Of a stretch of 64,000 bases of DNA, positions 1 through 10,579 are shown piece after piece. Under the pieces are notes generated by a model. The model saw nothing but the letters and a program-made list of their open reading frames with translations, searched no databases and was not told the origin of the DNA. Position 1 is the first letter of the stretch. Each line of letters starts with the position of its first letter. Origin of the DNA: an uncultured Lachnospiraceae bacterium (GTDB lineage Bacteria > Bacillota > Clostridia > Lachnospirales > Lachnospiraceae). The stretch lies in the NCBI GenBank assembly GCA_947628955.1, contig CANRBX010000003.1, positions 1 to 64,000 on the forward strand, given 5' to 3'. Made by a program: the position numbers and the translations under genes.

Positions 1-47
1 GTTTATGCCATTTTTATTGGCTAAAGTATTGATTTTTCAAGGTTCAT

Positions 48-63
48 CACACCAAATGGTGTG
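48..63. repeat. Perfect short palindrome CACACC-AAAT-GGTGTG at the left edge of the YfcC homology
   Basis: Read directly; YfcC-like reading frame (GKFEYLI...) starts at position 63 and the same frame has a stop (TGA) at 30-32. Confidence 0.6.
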
Positions 64-917
64 GGAAGTTTGAGTATCTGATTAAAACGGAGGTTACGTA
101 TACGGTCAATGGCACGGAGAGCACCCGCACGGTGATCGATCCGGATAGCTTTCAGTATGTGCTGGATGAAAACGGCAACAAGGTGACAAAGGTGGCTCCG
201 CTGTTCGGGACGGAGGATTTTGGCGGGCAGGGCATCCTGAATTACGTGTTTGAAGGTATGACCGTCGGTGATAAATGGGGCACCGCGGTCGGCATTATCG
301 TGTTTATCCTGGTCGTGGGCGGCGCGTTCGGCATCGTGCTGCGCACCGGGGCGATCGACGCGGGTATCATGCAGATCATTACGATCCTGAACGGCAAGGA
401 AATTTTGCTGATTCCGATCCTGACCATTCTTTTCTCCCTCGGCGGAGCGGTGTTTGGCATGGGTGAGGAGGCGATTCCGTTCGTCATGATCCTGGTGCCG
501 ATGTTTATCGCTATGGGCTACGACGCGATCGTTGGCATCATGTGTTCCTATGTGGCGACCCAGATCGGTTTCGGTACCTCCTGGCAGAATCCGTTCGGCC
601 TGGCCGTTGCACAGGGGATCGCCGGCGTTCCGGTAATGTCGGGCGCCTGGTTCCGTATTCCGCTGTGGATCATCTTTACCGGCCTGACGATCCTTTTCAC
701 AATGCACTATGCGAAGAAGATCAAAAAGAACCCGCGGCTGTCCACCGCATACGAATCCGATATGGCTTACCGCGAGAAATTCAATGACGATAAAAAGAAA
801 GAGCTGACAGATTTTTCAAATGGAAGTCTGTCAGTTCTTTTGCGTTATCCGTTTTTTTATATCTATTTAATAAATAAATTATACTTGACTGCAGGAAAAT
901 CAAATGATATTATTTAA
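63..917 (+). pseudogene. YfcC/C4-dicarboxylate anaerobic carrier-like transporter, truncated at both ends
   Basis: GKFEY motif and multiple TM helices typical of YfcC (PF03606); N-terminal TM missing, in-frame stop upstream; C-terminal half missing, ORF ends in non-homologous sequence after KKKEL. Confidence 0.65.
798..844 (+). terminator. Rho-independent-like hairpin
   Basis: GAGCTGACAGATTT / AAGTCTGTCAGTTC stem followed by TTTT, lying inside the truncated ORF. Confidence 0.6.
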
Positions 918-972
918 TTGTATCATTATTAGATAGAATGAGTAAATTGAGTTCCTTTATGAGGTTAATAAA

Positions 973-2031
973 ATGAGATCATTTGATTATAACAATAAAT
1001 GGGAAAAGTTGCTTACACCGGACATCGTTGCTTTGCTTACGCAGATCCATGAATTTAAGGGCGAGCAATCGCTGTTCATAGAGGCAAAGGCAGATACGCT
1101 GATGCAGCTTGTAGAAATAGCCAGGATACAGAGCACCGAAGCATCTAATAAGATAGAAGGTATATATACATCAGATGCCCGGTTAAAGGCATTGGTCAGG
1201 GACAAGACAACTCCCAGGACCAGAAATGAGCGGGAAATTGCAGGATACAGGGATGTGCTGAATACAATTCATGAAAGTCATGATCATATACCGGTTAAGC
1301 CCAATATGATATTGCAGCTTCACAGAGATCTTTATAAATTTGAAGGTTATGATATTGGCGGCAGGTATAAATCTGCTGACAATATTATAGAAGAAGAGGA
1401 TGCGCAGGGAAATAAGCATGTAAGATTCAGGCCGGTTGCTGCATGGGAAACTCCGGAAGCTATGCAAAATCTATGTGACGAATTTGGCAGGGCTATGGGA
1501 AGAAGCAGAATTGATCCGCTTATTTTAATACCCATGTTTATTCTGGATTTTCTTTGTATTCACCCGTTTGACGATGGAAATGGCAGAATGAGCAGACTTC
1601 TTACTTTGCTTTTGCTTTACAGGGCGGGATATATTGTTGGAAAGTATATCAGTATTGAACGCCTGATTGAAAAGACTAAGGATTCTTATTATGCAAGCTT
1701 GCAGGAAAGTTCTGCCGAATGGCTTGCAGGAGAAAATGACTATATTCCCTTTGTGCAGTATATGCTGGGTGTAGTGGCTGCCGCTTACAGGGATTTTTCC
1801 ATGAGAGTGGAAATATTGATCACAAGCGGTTTGTCTAAACCGGAGCGCATTGCAAAGCTGATTCAAAGTACCTATGGAGAGATAACGAAATCGCAGATTC
1901 TGGAACGGTGCCCGGATATCAGTCAAATTACAGTGCAAAGAACGCTTGCCGCTCTCCTGGAATCGGAGGACATCATAAAGATAGGCGGCGGCAGATATAC
2001 AAAGTATGTCTGGAACAGGGAGAAGGAATAA
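973..2031 (+). CDS. Fic family protein
   Basis: HPFDDGNGRMSRL Fic motif; N-terminal STEASNKIEG inhibitory-type motif; adjacent to hsd genes. Confidence 0.9.
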   Translation: MRSFDYNNKWEKLLTPDIVALLTQIHEFKGEQSLFIEAKADTLMQLVEIARIQSTEASNKIEGIYTSDARLKALVRDKTTPRTRNEREIAGYRDVLNTIHESHDHIPVKPNMILQLHRDLYKFEGYDIGGRYKSADNIIEEEDAQGNKHVRFRPVAAWETPEAMQNLCDEFGRAMGRSRIDPLILIPMFILDFLCIHPFDDGNGRMSRLLTLLLLYRAGYIVGKYISIERLIEKTKDSYYASLQESSAEWLAGENDYIPFVQYMLGVVAAAYRDFSMRVEILITSGLSKPERIAKLIQSTYGEITKSQILERCPDISQITVQRTLAALLESEDIIKIGGGRYTKYVWNREKE

Positions 2032-2040
2032 AGGAGAAAG

Positions 2041-3543
2041 ATGATGATCGGAGAACTTGGAAATAAGATTGACAGCCTGTGGGAAATATTCTGGAATGGA
2101 GGAATCACAAATCCTCTTGATGTCGTAGAACAGATGACCTATCTGATGTTTATCAGAGATCTGGATGACACAGATAATCTTCGCGCTAAGGAAGCGGCTA
2201 TGCTGGGACTTCCTTATAGGAGCATTTTCGCAGACGAAGTGGAAATCGGTGATCGAAAGGTGGACGGCTGTCAGCTTAAGTGGTCTGTTTTTCATGACTT
2301 TCCGGCACAGAGAATGTATTCTGTTGTGCAGGAGTGGGTATTTCCTTTCATTAAGAACCTTCATGGAGATAAAAGCAGCGCATACAGTAAATATATGGAT
2401 GATGCCATATTTAAGATAAATACTCCTCTTATGCTCTCTAAAATTGTAGATGCCATGGATGAGATTTATTCCATGATGAAGGAACTGCATCAGACAGATA
2501 TCCGGGGTGATGTCTATGAATATCTGCTTTCCAAGATTGCGCAGTCAGGCGTAAACGGCCAGTTCAGGACGCCGAGACACATCATCCGCATGATGGTTGA
2601 AATGATGGATCCGAAGCCGTCAGATCTTATCTGTGACCCTGCCTGCGGTACATCCGGATTCCTTGTTACAAGCGGCGATTATCTGAGAGATAAATATAAG
2701 AAAGAAGTGCTCCTTGACAAGCAGAACCGAAATCATTTTATGAATGAGATGTTTCATGGCTATGATATGGACAGAACGATGCTGCGCATAGGAGCCATGA
2801 ATATGATGACACACGGTGTAGAGAATCCTTTTATTGAGTATCGGGACAGCTTGTCGGATCAGAATCCGGACAGGGATATGTATACTTTGATATTGGCCAA
2901 TCCGCCTTTTAAAGGAAATCTTGATGCGGATACGGTGTCTGTGGATTTGCAGAAGATATGTAAGACGAAAAAAACAGAGCTCCTGTTTCTGGCTCTTTTT
3001 GTGAGAATGCTTAAGATAGGAGGCAGATGTGCCTGTATCGTACCGGACGGAGTGCTGTTTGGATCTTCCAAAGCGCATAAAGCGATCCGGCAGGAGCTTG
3101 TGGAGAACCAGCGGCTTGAGACAGTGATTTCAATGCCATCAGGGGTGTTTAAACCGTATGCCGGAGTTTCGACAGGAATCCTTGTGTTTACCAAAACAGG
3201 GCATGGCGGAACGGATGATGTATGGTTTTATGATATGACTGCTGACGGACTTAGTCTTGATGATAAGAGAACGCCTATATCGGACAATGATATCCCCGAT
3301 ATCATTAGCCGTTTCAAAAATCTGAGTGCGGAGAAAGACAGGAAGCGCACGGACAAGTCATTTATGGTATCAAAAAAGGAAATTGCAGATAATGACTATG
3401 ACCTGTCCATAAACAAATATAAGGAAGTGAAATATGTTCCGGTGGAGTACCCGCCGACATCTGAGATCATGGCGAATCTCAGGGAACTTGAGAGGCAGAT
3501 AAATCATGAGATGGATGAGCTGGAAAGGCTTTTAAATGAGTAA
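2041..3543 (+). CDS. hsdM: Type I restriction-modification system DNA methyltransferase subunit
   Basis: DPACGTSGFL and NPPF motifs; gene order. Confidence 0.93.
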   Translation: MMIGELGNKIDSLWEIFWNGGITNPLDVVEQMTYLMFIRDLDDTDNLRAKEAAMLGLPYRSIFADEVEIGDRKVDGCQLKWSVFHDFPAQRMYSVVQEWVFPFIKNLHGDKSSAYSKYMDDAIFKINTPLMLSKIVDAMDEIYSMMKELHQTDIRGDVYEYLLSKIAQSGVNGQFRTPRHIIRMMVEMMDPKPSDLICDPACGTSGFLVTSGDYLRDKYKKEVLLDKQNRNHFMNEMFHGYDMDRTMLRIGAMNMMTHGVENPFIEYRDSLSDQNPDRDMYTLILANPPFKGNLDADTVSVDLQKICKTKKTELLFLALFVRMLKIGGRCACIVPDGVLFGSSKAHKAIRQELVENQRLETVISMPSGVFKPYAGVSTGILVFTKTGHGGTDDVWFYDMTADGLSLDDKRTPISDNDIPDIISRFKNLSAEKDRKRTDKSFMVSKKEIADNDYDLSINKYKEVKYVPVEYPPTSEIMANLRELERQINHEMDELERLLNE

Positions 3544-3597
3544 TGCGGTGTGTTTTAAGGGTGTTGCTATAATAAATTTGTATTTGTGGGGATGACG

Positions 3598-4755
3598 ATG
3601 AAAACTCAGAAATTAGGAGAACTTTGTGATATTGTTTCTGGTGGGACACCTTCCCGAACGAGAATGGACTTCTGGCAGGGCGGAACAATACCCTGGATTA
3701 AAATAGGAAATATAAAAGATAAGTATGTATATGAAGCGGATGAATTTATAACAGCGGAGGGCATGAATGGCTCGGCTGCAAAAATGTTGCGCAAAGGTAC
3801 AATTCTTTACACTATTTTTGCGACACTTGGAGAGGTTGGAATCTTAAATATTGATGCCTGCACCAATCAAGCTATTGCAGGAATTTCAATAAAAGATTCC
3901 ACTAGAGTTTTGACAGATTATTTGTATTATTATTTGAAATCGAGGAAAAGATATGTTGGCGATATCGGTCGAGGTGTTGCGCAAAATAATATCAATATGT
4001 CAATATTGAAGGGCTTTGATGTACCGCTTCCCGATATTCAAAGGCAAAAAGAGATTGCAATTCTTCTTGAGCAAATAGAAAGGATTATTCATATTCGAAA
4101 ACAAGAACTTCATTTATTGGACAACCTTGTCAAAGCCCGATTTGTTGAGATGTTCGGAGATGTGATTCATAACACTAAAGGCTGGACAGCGCACATATTT
4201 TCTGAAATAACCTCATCACGTTTAGGTAAGATGTTGGATGCAAAACAACAAACAGGAGAAAATGCTTTCCCATATTTGGCAAATTTTAATGTACAGTGGT
4301 TTCGGTTTGAATTGGACACGTTAAACCAGATGGATTTTGATGAAAGAGAACGTGTTGAATTTGAACTGAAAGAGGGAGATCTTTTGGTATGTGAGGGTGG
4401 AGAGATTGGTCGTTGCGCTGTATGGCATAATGATTTACAGCCATGTTTTTTTCAGAAAGCGTTGCATCGCGTGAGGTGTGATCGTGATGTTATCCATCCT
4501 GATTACTTGTCTTGGTGGTTTAAATATAATTGCGATCATGGTGGTTTTACTTCTATTGCAGGAGCAAAAGCTACAATTGCTCATTTGTCTGGGGTAAAAT
4601 TAAAAAAATTGCAAGTTGTTTCACCTCCATTGGAGCTACAGAATCAATTCTCCGCCTTTGTCGCTCAAGTCGACAAATCAAAAGTTGCCATACAGGCAGC
4701 ATTAGATGAAGCGCAGACACTTTTTGACAGTTTGATGCAGAGATATTTTGGATAA
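3598..4755 (+). CDS. hsdS: Type I restriction-modification specificity subunit (two TRDs)
   Basis: KLGELCDIVSGGTPSR...IPWIKIGNI and second TRD; between hsdM and hsdR. Confidence 0.9.
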   Translation: MKTQKLGELCDIVSGGTPSRTRMDFWQGGTIPWIKIGNIKDKYVYEADEFITAEGMNGSAAKMLRKGTILYTIFATLGEVGILNIDACTNQAIAGISIKDSTRVLTDYLYYYLKSRKRYVGDIGRGVAQNNINMSILKGFDVPLPDIQRQKEIAILLEQIERIIHIRKQELHLLDNLVKARFVEMFGDVIHNTKGWTAHIFSEITSSRLGKMLDAKQQTGENAFPYLANFNVQWFRFELDTLNQMDFDERERVEFELKEGDLLVCEGGEIGRCAVWHNDLQPCFFQKALHRVRCDRDVIHPDYLSWWFKYNCDHGGFTSIAGAKATIAHLSGVKLKKLQVVSPPLELQNQFSAFVAQVDKSKVAIQAALDEAQTLFDSLMQRYFG

Positions 4756-4915
4756 AAGAATTCAAGAATATAGTGGCGTAGGATGTTGGTAAAGAAAGGA
4801 TAAAAATTGCATGAAATAAAGCTATAGATAAAATACAGCTATTATTTGCCCCATTCAAGTGTCAGCATTTTGGATAGAATGCTCATATTTCATGATATTT
4901 TGCAGGAGGTAGTTT

Positions 4916-7900
4916 ATGTCTAACTTTGATTATCTGAAAGAAGAGCCTAAATTTGCCTCATTCTCCGATGTGGCGATTGCGGCTGAGAAAATATTATATA
5001 TTGATGCTGCTTCCTGCGTCCTTAATTGCCGCAGGGCAATGGAATTTGCGGTCAAGTGGATGTATTCCGTAGATGCCGCTCTTCATAAGCCTTATCAGGA
5101 TAATCTGGTCAGCCTTATGAGCACGGAAGAGTTCCGTGATATCATCGATGAAGATCTGCTGAAACGCATGAACTTTATTCGCCGGATGGGAAATAATGCT
5201 GCACATTCGGGTGGAAGAATTACGGAGGACCAGGCGGTTCTGTGCCTTGAAAATCTTCAGATATTCCTTGATTTTGTGTGCTATTGCTATGCGGATGAAT
5301 ATGAAGAGCATGTTTTTGACAGGGCTTTGCTTACAAAAGAAGAGGCGGCTCCTGCACAGAAGGAGATTCCGGATGTTGATCTTGAGAAGCTGATCGCGGA
5401 GAATCAATTCCTCAAGAAAGAACTCACTGCAAGAAGAGCAGAGCAGGCAGAGACATATGTTCCCAAGCCGCTGGACCTGTCTGAATATAAGACGCGCAGG
5501 ATCTATATTGATGCAATGCTGATGGATGCCGGATGGGTGGAGGGCTCTGACTGGCTCAATGAAGTGGAGCTACCGGGGATGCCAAATAAATCTGAGGCGG
5601 GATTTGCAGATTATGTTCTCTATGATAACGCGCATAAACCCCTGGCCGTGATTGAGGCAAAGCGCACGTGTACGGATGTATCGAAAGGACGGCAGCAGGC
5701 AAAGCTCTATGCCGATCTTCTTGAAAAACAATGCCACAGGAGACCCTGCATATTTCTGACAAACGGATTTGAAACCAGAATTATTGACGGACAGTACCCG
5801 GAGAGAAAAGCTGCGTGTATCTATTCCAAAGCAGACCTTGAGAAGCTGTTTAATCTCAGACAGCTGCGGACATCCCTTGCTCACATTCACGTGGATAAGA
5901 AGATTGCCGGCAGATATTATCAGGAAGCAGCCGTTAAAGCGGTATGCGACAGTTTTGACAAGAAGAACCGCCGCAAAGCGCTGCTTGTCATGGCCACAGG
6001 TTCCGGGAAAACGAGGACTGTTATAGAGTTGTGCCATGTGCTTCTTGACGCCGGATGGATTAAGAATATTCTCTTCCTGGCAGATCGAACATCACTTGTG
6101 ACGCAGGCCAAAAGAGCTTTTGTCAATAACTATCCGACTCTTTCCGTGACAAACCTCTGTGAGGAGAAGGACAATTATAATGCACATTGTGTATTTTCTA
6201 CTTATCAGACAATGATGAGCTGCATTGATTCTGTAAAGGCAGAGGGACAAAAGCTGTTTACCAGCGGGCATTTTGATCTTGTTATCTGCGATGAGGCTCA
6301 CAGATCGATTTATAACAAATATAAAGATATTTTTACCTATTTCGATGCTCTGCTGGTTGGTCTTACAGCTACGCCGAAGAATGATATTGATAAGAATACG
6401 TACGAGATATTTGACCTGGAGCAGGGAGTTCCGACTTATGGATATGAACTTGCTCAGGCTGTTAAGGACGGATATCTTGTGGATTTTCTGTCAGTAGAAA
6501 CAAAAACCAAATTTATTGAACAGGGAATCGTTTATGCGGATCTTTCTGAGGAGGATAAGGAAATCTATGAAAAAACTTTTGAAATGGAGGATGGCGATGT
6601 GCCGGAGGCTATCAGCTCATCGGCACTGAATTCCTGGGTTTTTAATGAAGATACGATAAGACAGGTACTTCACACCGTCATGACAGAGGGCATTAAGACA
6701 GATTATGGACAGAAGCTTGGAAAGACGATCATATTTGCCAAAAACCACGATCATGCAGAAAGGATATTGAAGATATTTAATAAAGATTATCCGCATCTGA
6801 ACGGCTTTGCGCAGGTAATAGACAACAGGATCAATTATGCGCAGTCCCTGATTGATGAGTTTTCCGAAGCTGGCAAGCTGCCGCAGATTGCAATATCCGT
6901 CGATATGATGGATACCGGCATCGATGTGCCGGAGGTTGTGAATCTGGTGTTCTTTAAGAAAGTAATGAGCTATGCCAAGTTCTGGCAGATGATCGGGCGT
7001 GGTACAAGGCTTTGTAAAGGCCTGATTGACGGAGAGGACAAGAGCAAATTTTATATTTTTGATTTTTGCGGTAATTTTGAGTTTTTCCGTATGAGCAAGG
7101 GACGACCAACCGCAAATATGGTTGCTCTGCAGGGGGCGGTCTTTAATCTTCAATTTGAAATAGCTTATAAGCTTCAGGACCTGACCTGCCAGGTGGACAG
7201 ACTGATCGCATATCGCAATGCTTTGGTTAAAATGATGGCCGGAAAAGTGCAGGAGCTTCCGAGAGATAATTTTGCAGTCAGGCAGCATTTGAAATATGTG
7301 GATTTATATTCAGCGGAGATGAATTATCAGACACTGACTTACGAGGACACTTTGCTTGTCCGTGAAGAATTGGCCCCGCTTATCCTGCCGGATGACGATG
7401 AGGCGAGCGCTGTGCGTTTTGATGCGCTTATGTACGGAATAGAGCTTGCCTTTCTTGCGGGAAAGAAATATGGCAGAGCACGCAGCGATTTATTCAGGCG
7501 CGTGAGCGGAATTGCCGGTGTGGCCAATATTCCGGAAATAAAAGGGCAGGCAGAATTGCTTGATAAGATTCTTCACACGGATTACATCAATAATTGTGGG
7601 ATCAACGAATTCGAAGAAATCAGAGAGAGGCTGCGCAGCCTGATGAAATATATTCCGCATGACAAGCTTCGCTATGACACGAATTTTGAGGATGATATTC
7701 TTTCCGTTTCCTGGAATGAATCTGAGCTTGAAAATGATGACCTGAAAAATTATAAAGCGAAGGCAGAATATTATATTCGTGAGCATCAGGATCATGAGGT
7801 GATTCAGAAGCTTAAATCCAACATACCGCTTTCTCACGGAGATATTGAAGAATTGGAAAAGATTCTCTGGTCTAAGCTTGGCACTAAGGAGGAATATGAG

Positions 7901-8206
7901 CAGGAATATGGGACAAAACCGCTTGGCGAATTTGTGCGCGAAATTGTAGGACTTGATATGAAGGCCGCTAAGGCCGCTTTTTCAGATTATCTGGACGGCA
8001 GCGGACTTGACAGCAGGCAGATATATTTTGTGAATCAAATTGTGGAGTATATTGTTCATAATGGTGTGATGAAGGATCTCTCGGTATTGCAGGAGTCCCC
8101 GTTTACGGATCAGGGAAGCGTTGTGGAAATTTTCACAGATATGAGCGTGTGGATGGGAATCCGAAAGGTTATTGAAAATATAAATGCTAACGCAATAGCT
8201 GCATAA
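4916..8206 (+). CDS. hsdR: Type I restriction endonuclease subunit with N-terminal DUF4145-like domain
   Basis: MATGSGKTRT Walker A, DEAHRS box, TATPK, nuclease domain IEAKRT. Confidence 0.93.
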   Translation: MSNFDYLKEEPKFASFSDVAIAAEKILYIDAASCVLNCRRAMEFAVKWMYSVDAALHKPYQDNLVSLMSTEEFRDIIDEDLLKRMNFIRRMGNNAAHSGGRITEDQAVLCLENLQIFLDFVCYCYADEYEEHVFDRALLTKEEAAPAQKEIPDVDLEKLIAENQFLKKELTARRAEQAETYVPKPLDLSEYKTRRIYIDAMLMDAGWVEGSDWLNEVELPGMPNKSEAGFADYVLYDNAHKPLAVIEAKRTCTDVSKGRQQAKLYADLLEKQCHRRPCIFLTNGFETRIIDGQYPERKAACIYSKADLEKLFNLRQLRTSLAHIHVDKKIAGRYYQEAAVKAVCDSFDKKNRRKALLVMATGSGKTRTVIELCHVLLDAGWIKNILFLADRTSLVTQAKRAFVNNYPTLSVTNLCEEKDNYNAHCVFSTYQTMMSCIDSVKAEGQKLFTSGHFDLVICDEAHRSIYNKYKDIFTYFDALLVGLTATPKNDIDKNTYEIFDLEQGVPTYGYELAQAVKDGYLVDFLSVETKTKFIEQGIVYADLSEEDKEIYEKTFEMEDGDVPEAISSSALNSWVFNEDTIRQVLHTVMTEGIKTDYGQKLGKTIIFAKNHDHAERILKIFNKDYPHLNGFAQVIDNRINYAQSLIDEFSEAGKLPQIAISVDMMDTGIDVPEVVNLVFFKKVMSYAKFWQMIGRGTRLCKGLIDGEDKSKFYIFDFCGNFEFFRMSKGRPTANMVALQGAVFNLQFEIAYKLQDLTCQVDRLIAYRNALVKMMAGKVQELPRDNFAVRQHLKYVDLYSAEMNYQTLTYEDTLLVREELAPLILPDDDEASAVRFDALMYGIELAFLAGKKYGRARSDLFRRVSGIAGVANIPEIKGQAELLDKILHTDYINNCGINEFEEIRERLRSLMKYIPHDKLRYDTNFEDDILSVSWNESELENDDLKNYKAKAEYYIREHQDHEVIQKLKSNIPLSHGDIEELEKILWSKLGTKEEYEQEYGTKPLGEFVREIVGLDMKAAKAAFSDYLDGSGLDSRQIYFVNQIVEYIVHNGVMKDLSVLQESPFTDQGSVVEIFTDMSVWMGIRKVIENINANAIAA

Positions 8207-8225
8207 ATAAGAACAGGGCCGGAAA

Positions 8226-8438
8226 ATCAGGTTTTCCTGGATTGCCGTACCGGGAGGAAGCTATTATTCCCGGTTTGGGTTTGAAAGCGGGAAACCGTAT
8301 GGGATTACGGTATCGGAGAATGAATTTGACAATGAGCATTTACAGATTTTATTTTTGGACGAATCTATAAAGGGTAAGGTTTCCGGGAGGCTTGTTTACT
8401 GCGATGTGTTTTACGATACAGACGGAAATCTGCTGTGA
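8226..8438 (+). pseudogene. C-terminal remnant of a GNAT N-acetyltransferase
   Basis: In-frame translation IRFSWIAVPGGSYYSRFGFESGKPYGITVSENEFDNEHLQILFLDESIKGKVSGRLVYCDVFYDTDGNLL*; YYSRFGFE is typical of GNAT C-termini; no N-terminal half. Confidence 0.5.
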
Positions 8439-8531
8439 GTTGTACCAGAAATTCAATGACAGAACGTGCCTGCCGTAATATAATAAAAAATAAACCATAA
8501 TATCAGGAGATATTGAGAAGGAGCGGATGAC

Positions 8532-8849
8532 ATGCGGCCGGATTTCCCTAAAATCGATGTGCACAAAACGGGTCAGAATATCAGGCGGATCATGGTCGGG
8601 CGGGGAATGAAGGTCAGAGATATTCAGGAGTACCTGGGATTTTCCGCTCCCCAGAGTATCTACCACTGGTTTGCCGGGAAAAGTCTTCCGACGGTGGACA
8701 ATTTATATGCGCTGAGCGAATTATTCTGTGTGCCTGTCGATATGCTGATATGCGGAACCAGAAGAAGAAATTTTGTGCCCGGCGGGCATTCTGAAGGCGG
8801 ATGGCTTCTTGTATATTATGAGAAATACCTGGAATTTCTGGCGGGTTAG
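8532..8849 (+). CDS. XRE/Cro-CI type helix-turn-helix protein
   Basis: TGQNIRRIMVGRGMKVRDIQEYLGFSAPQSIYHWFAGKSLPTVDNLYALSELFCV HTH pattern. Confidence 0.8.
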   Translation: MRPDFPKIDVHKTGQNIRRIMVGRGMKVRDIQEYLGFSAPQSIYHWFAGKSLPTVDNLYALSELFCVPVDMLICGTRRRNFVPGGHSEGGWLLVYYEKYLEFLAG

Positions 8850-8997
8850 TGCTGCAGGCATTCTTTGTGGGACAGGAAAGCCTGCTGCCGCACGCCGGCG
8901 TGCTGAGTGCAGAGGCTTCCGGTGTGTGAGGAAGCAACTTCCTTTTATATGGCAATGTTATATGGTAATGACGCAATGAAGAAAAGAGGCTGTCTGC

Positions 8998-9645
8998 TTG
9001 ATACATTTCATGATTGATTATGAAAACACAAGGAGCAAGGGGCTGCAGGGAGCGGAATATCTTCAGCCGGATGATGCGGTGACTATATTTTACAGCCCGG
9101 CCTGTATGAAGATTGAGCAGAAAAGATTGTGTCAGCTGAAAGAATCAGGGTGCGGCTTCTATCTCTGCAAACTGCAGAAATCAGGAAAGAATGCGCTGGA
9201 TTTTTATATCGCTTCCCGCATCGGAGAGATCTATGGCCGCGGCTACAGCGGCATGACTGCCATCGTGAGCAATGACACGGGATTCCGTGCGGTCAGGGAA
9301 TACTGGGAAAGCTGTGCGGCTGTGCCCAGAGAGATCATTTTGTGTCCGGACATAGAGAAGTGCATCTTTTCGTCGGGGGAAAACAGCTTCCGACAGCGGC
9401 AGATCCGCATGGAGAAACAGGAACTTCCCCTCGAAGAAGAGTACGGGAAGTATGTGGAACAGCGGAGGATCCGCAGAGAACTGGAGGACAGCTTTGCCAA
9501 TACGGATTATGAGGGCCTCATTGAGCAGATTATGGACATGGTGGAATCTCCCAGGCCGCTTAAGGTTCTTTACCTGGACGCACTGAAACAGTTTGGCAAA
9601 AAGGACGGGTTGGAAATATATCACAGGGTCAGGCAGATCATCTAG
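8998..9645 (+). CDS. NYN/PIN-like domain protein (putative ribonuclease)
   Basis: IDYENTRSKGL, KNALDFYIASRIGEIY, VSNDTGF spacing of acidic residues typical of PIN/NYN fold. Confidence 0.65.
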   Translation: MIHFMIDYENTRSKGLQGAEYLQPDDAVTIFYSPACMKIEQKRLCQLKESGCGFYLCKLQKSGKNALDFYIASRIGEIYGRGYSGMTAIVSNDTGFRAVREYWESCAAVPREIILCPDIEKCIFSSGENSFRQRQIRMEKQELPLEEEYGKYVEQRRIRRELEDSFANTDYEGLIEQIMDMVESPRPLKVLYLDALKQFGKKDGLEIYHRVRQII

Positions 9646-9667
9646 TATCGCGTTTGAAAACAGCTAT

Positions 9668-9738
9668 GAGGCTGCCGCAGAATATACAGGCCGGGTTTGG
9701 CACAGCCCGGCGAGTATTTTGCGGCAGCCTCTGTTTTT
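9668..9738. terminator. Long-stem bidirectional terminator-like element (also dispersed repeat copy 1)
   Basis: GAGGCTGCCGCA...TGCGGCAGCCTC with internal GCCGGG/CCCGGC, then TGTTTTT; between convergent genes. Confidence 0.75.
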
Positions 9739-9739
9739 G

Positions 9740-10579
9740 CTATCCTTTCACGCCTCCTGCGGTCAGCCCCGCCGCCAGATGCTTTTCGATGCACAGGAAG
9801 AGGATGATGACCGGCACGGTCGCGAACAGTGAGGTCGCGAACAGGTACTGCCACTGGATCATGTTGAAGCCGTAGAAGACATTGATGCCGACCGTGATGG
9901 GCTTCAGCGTGTCCGTGGACATCAGCGTCAGCGCGATCGTGTATTCATTCCAGGAATTGATGAACACGAAGATCAGCGTGGTGACGATGCCGGGTGCGGC
10001 CATCGGCAGGAGCACCCGGATCAGGGCGCCGACCGTTCCGCAGCCGTCGATCTTGGAGGCCTGCTCCATCTCGGGGGAGATGGACAGAAACGTTCCGCGC
10101 AGCAGCCAGATCGCGAACGCCTGGTTGAATGCGGCGTTCAAAAGGATCAGGCCGAGCAGGCTGTTCACGAGGCCGAGGTTCGTCATCAGCTTGTAGATGC
10201 CGACGAGCAGCACGACCGGTGCGAACATCTGGCTCATGATGACGAGCCCGAGAAAAACGGTCTTGCCCCTGAACTGCATGCGGCTCATCGCGTAGGCCGC
10301 CGGGATGCCGCAGAGGATCGCGACGAGTGTCGCTCCGCCTGCCACGATCACCGAGTTCATAAAGTACCGGAAAATCGGGGCCGCAGACCAGATTTCGATG
10401 AAATTCGACCATTTCCACTCGACCGGAAAGATCGTCATGTTGAGCGCATACATTTCATTGCGGTCCTTCGCGGCGGTCGTGAACATGACGAAATACGGGT
10501 AGAGGATGACGACGCACAGAACGATCACGAACAGATAGATAAAAACTTTCTTCCAGATTTTTTTAGTTTTCCGTGTCAT
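9740..10579 (-). CDS. Carbohydrate ABC transporter permease (MalG type)
   Basis: Binding-protein-dependent permease motif, start MTRKTKKIWKKVF. Confidence 0.92.
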   Translation of the reverse strand: MTRKTKKIWKKVFIYLFVIVLCVVILYPYFVMFTTAAKDRNEMYALNMTIFPVEWKWSNFIEIWSAAPIFRYFMNSVIVAGGATLVAILCGIPAAYAMSRMQFRGKTVFLGLVIMSQMFAPVVLLVGIYKLMTNLGLVNSLLGLILLNAAFNQAFAIWLLRGTFLSISPEMEQASKIDGCGTVGALIRVLLPMAAPGIVTTLIFVFINSWNEYTIALTLMSTDTLKPITVGINVFYGFNMIQWQYLFATSLFATVPVIILFLCIEKHLAAGLTAGGVKG

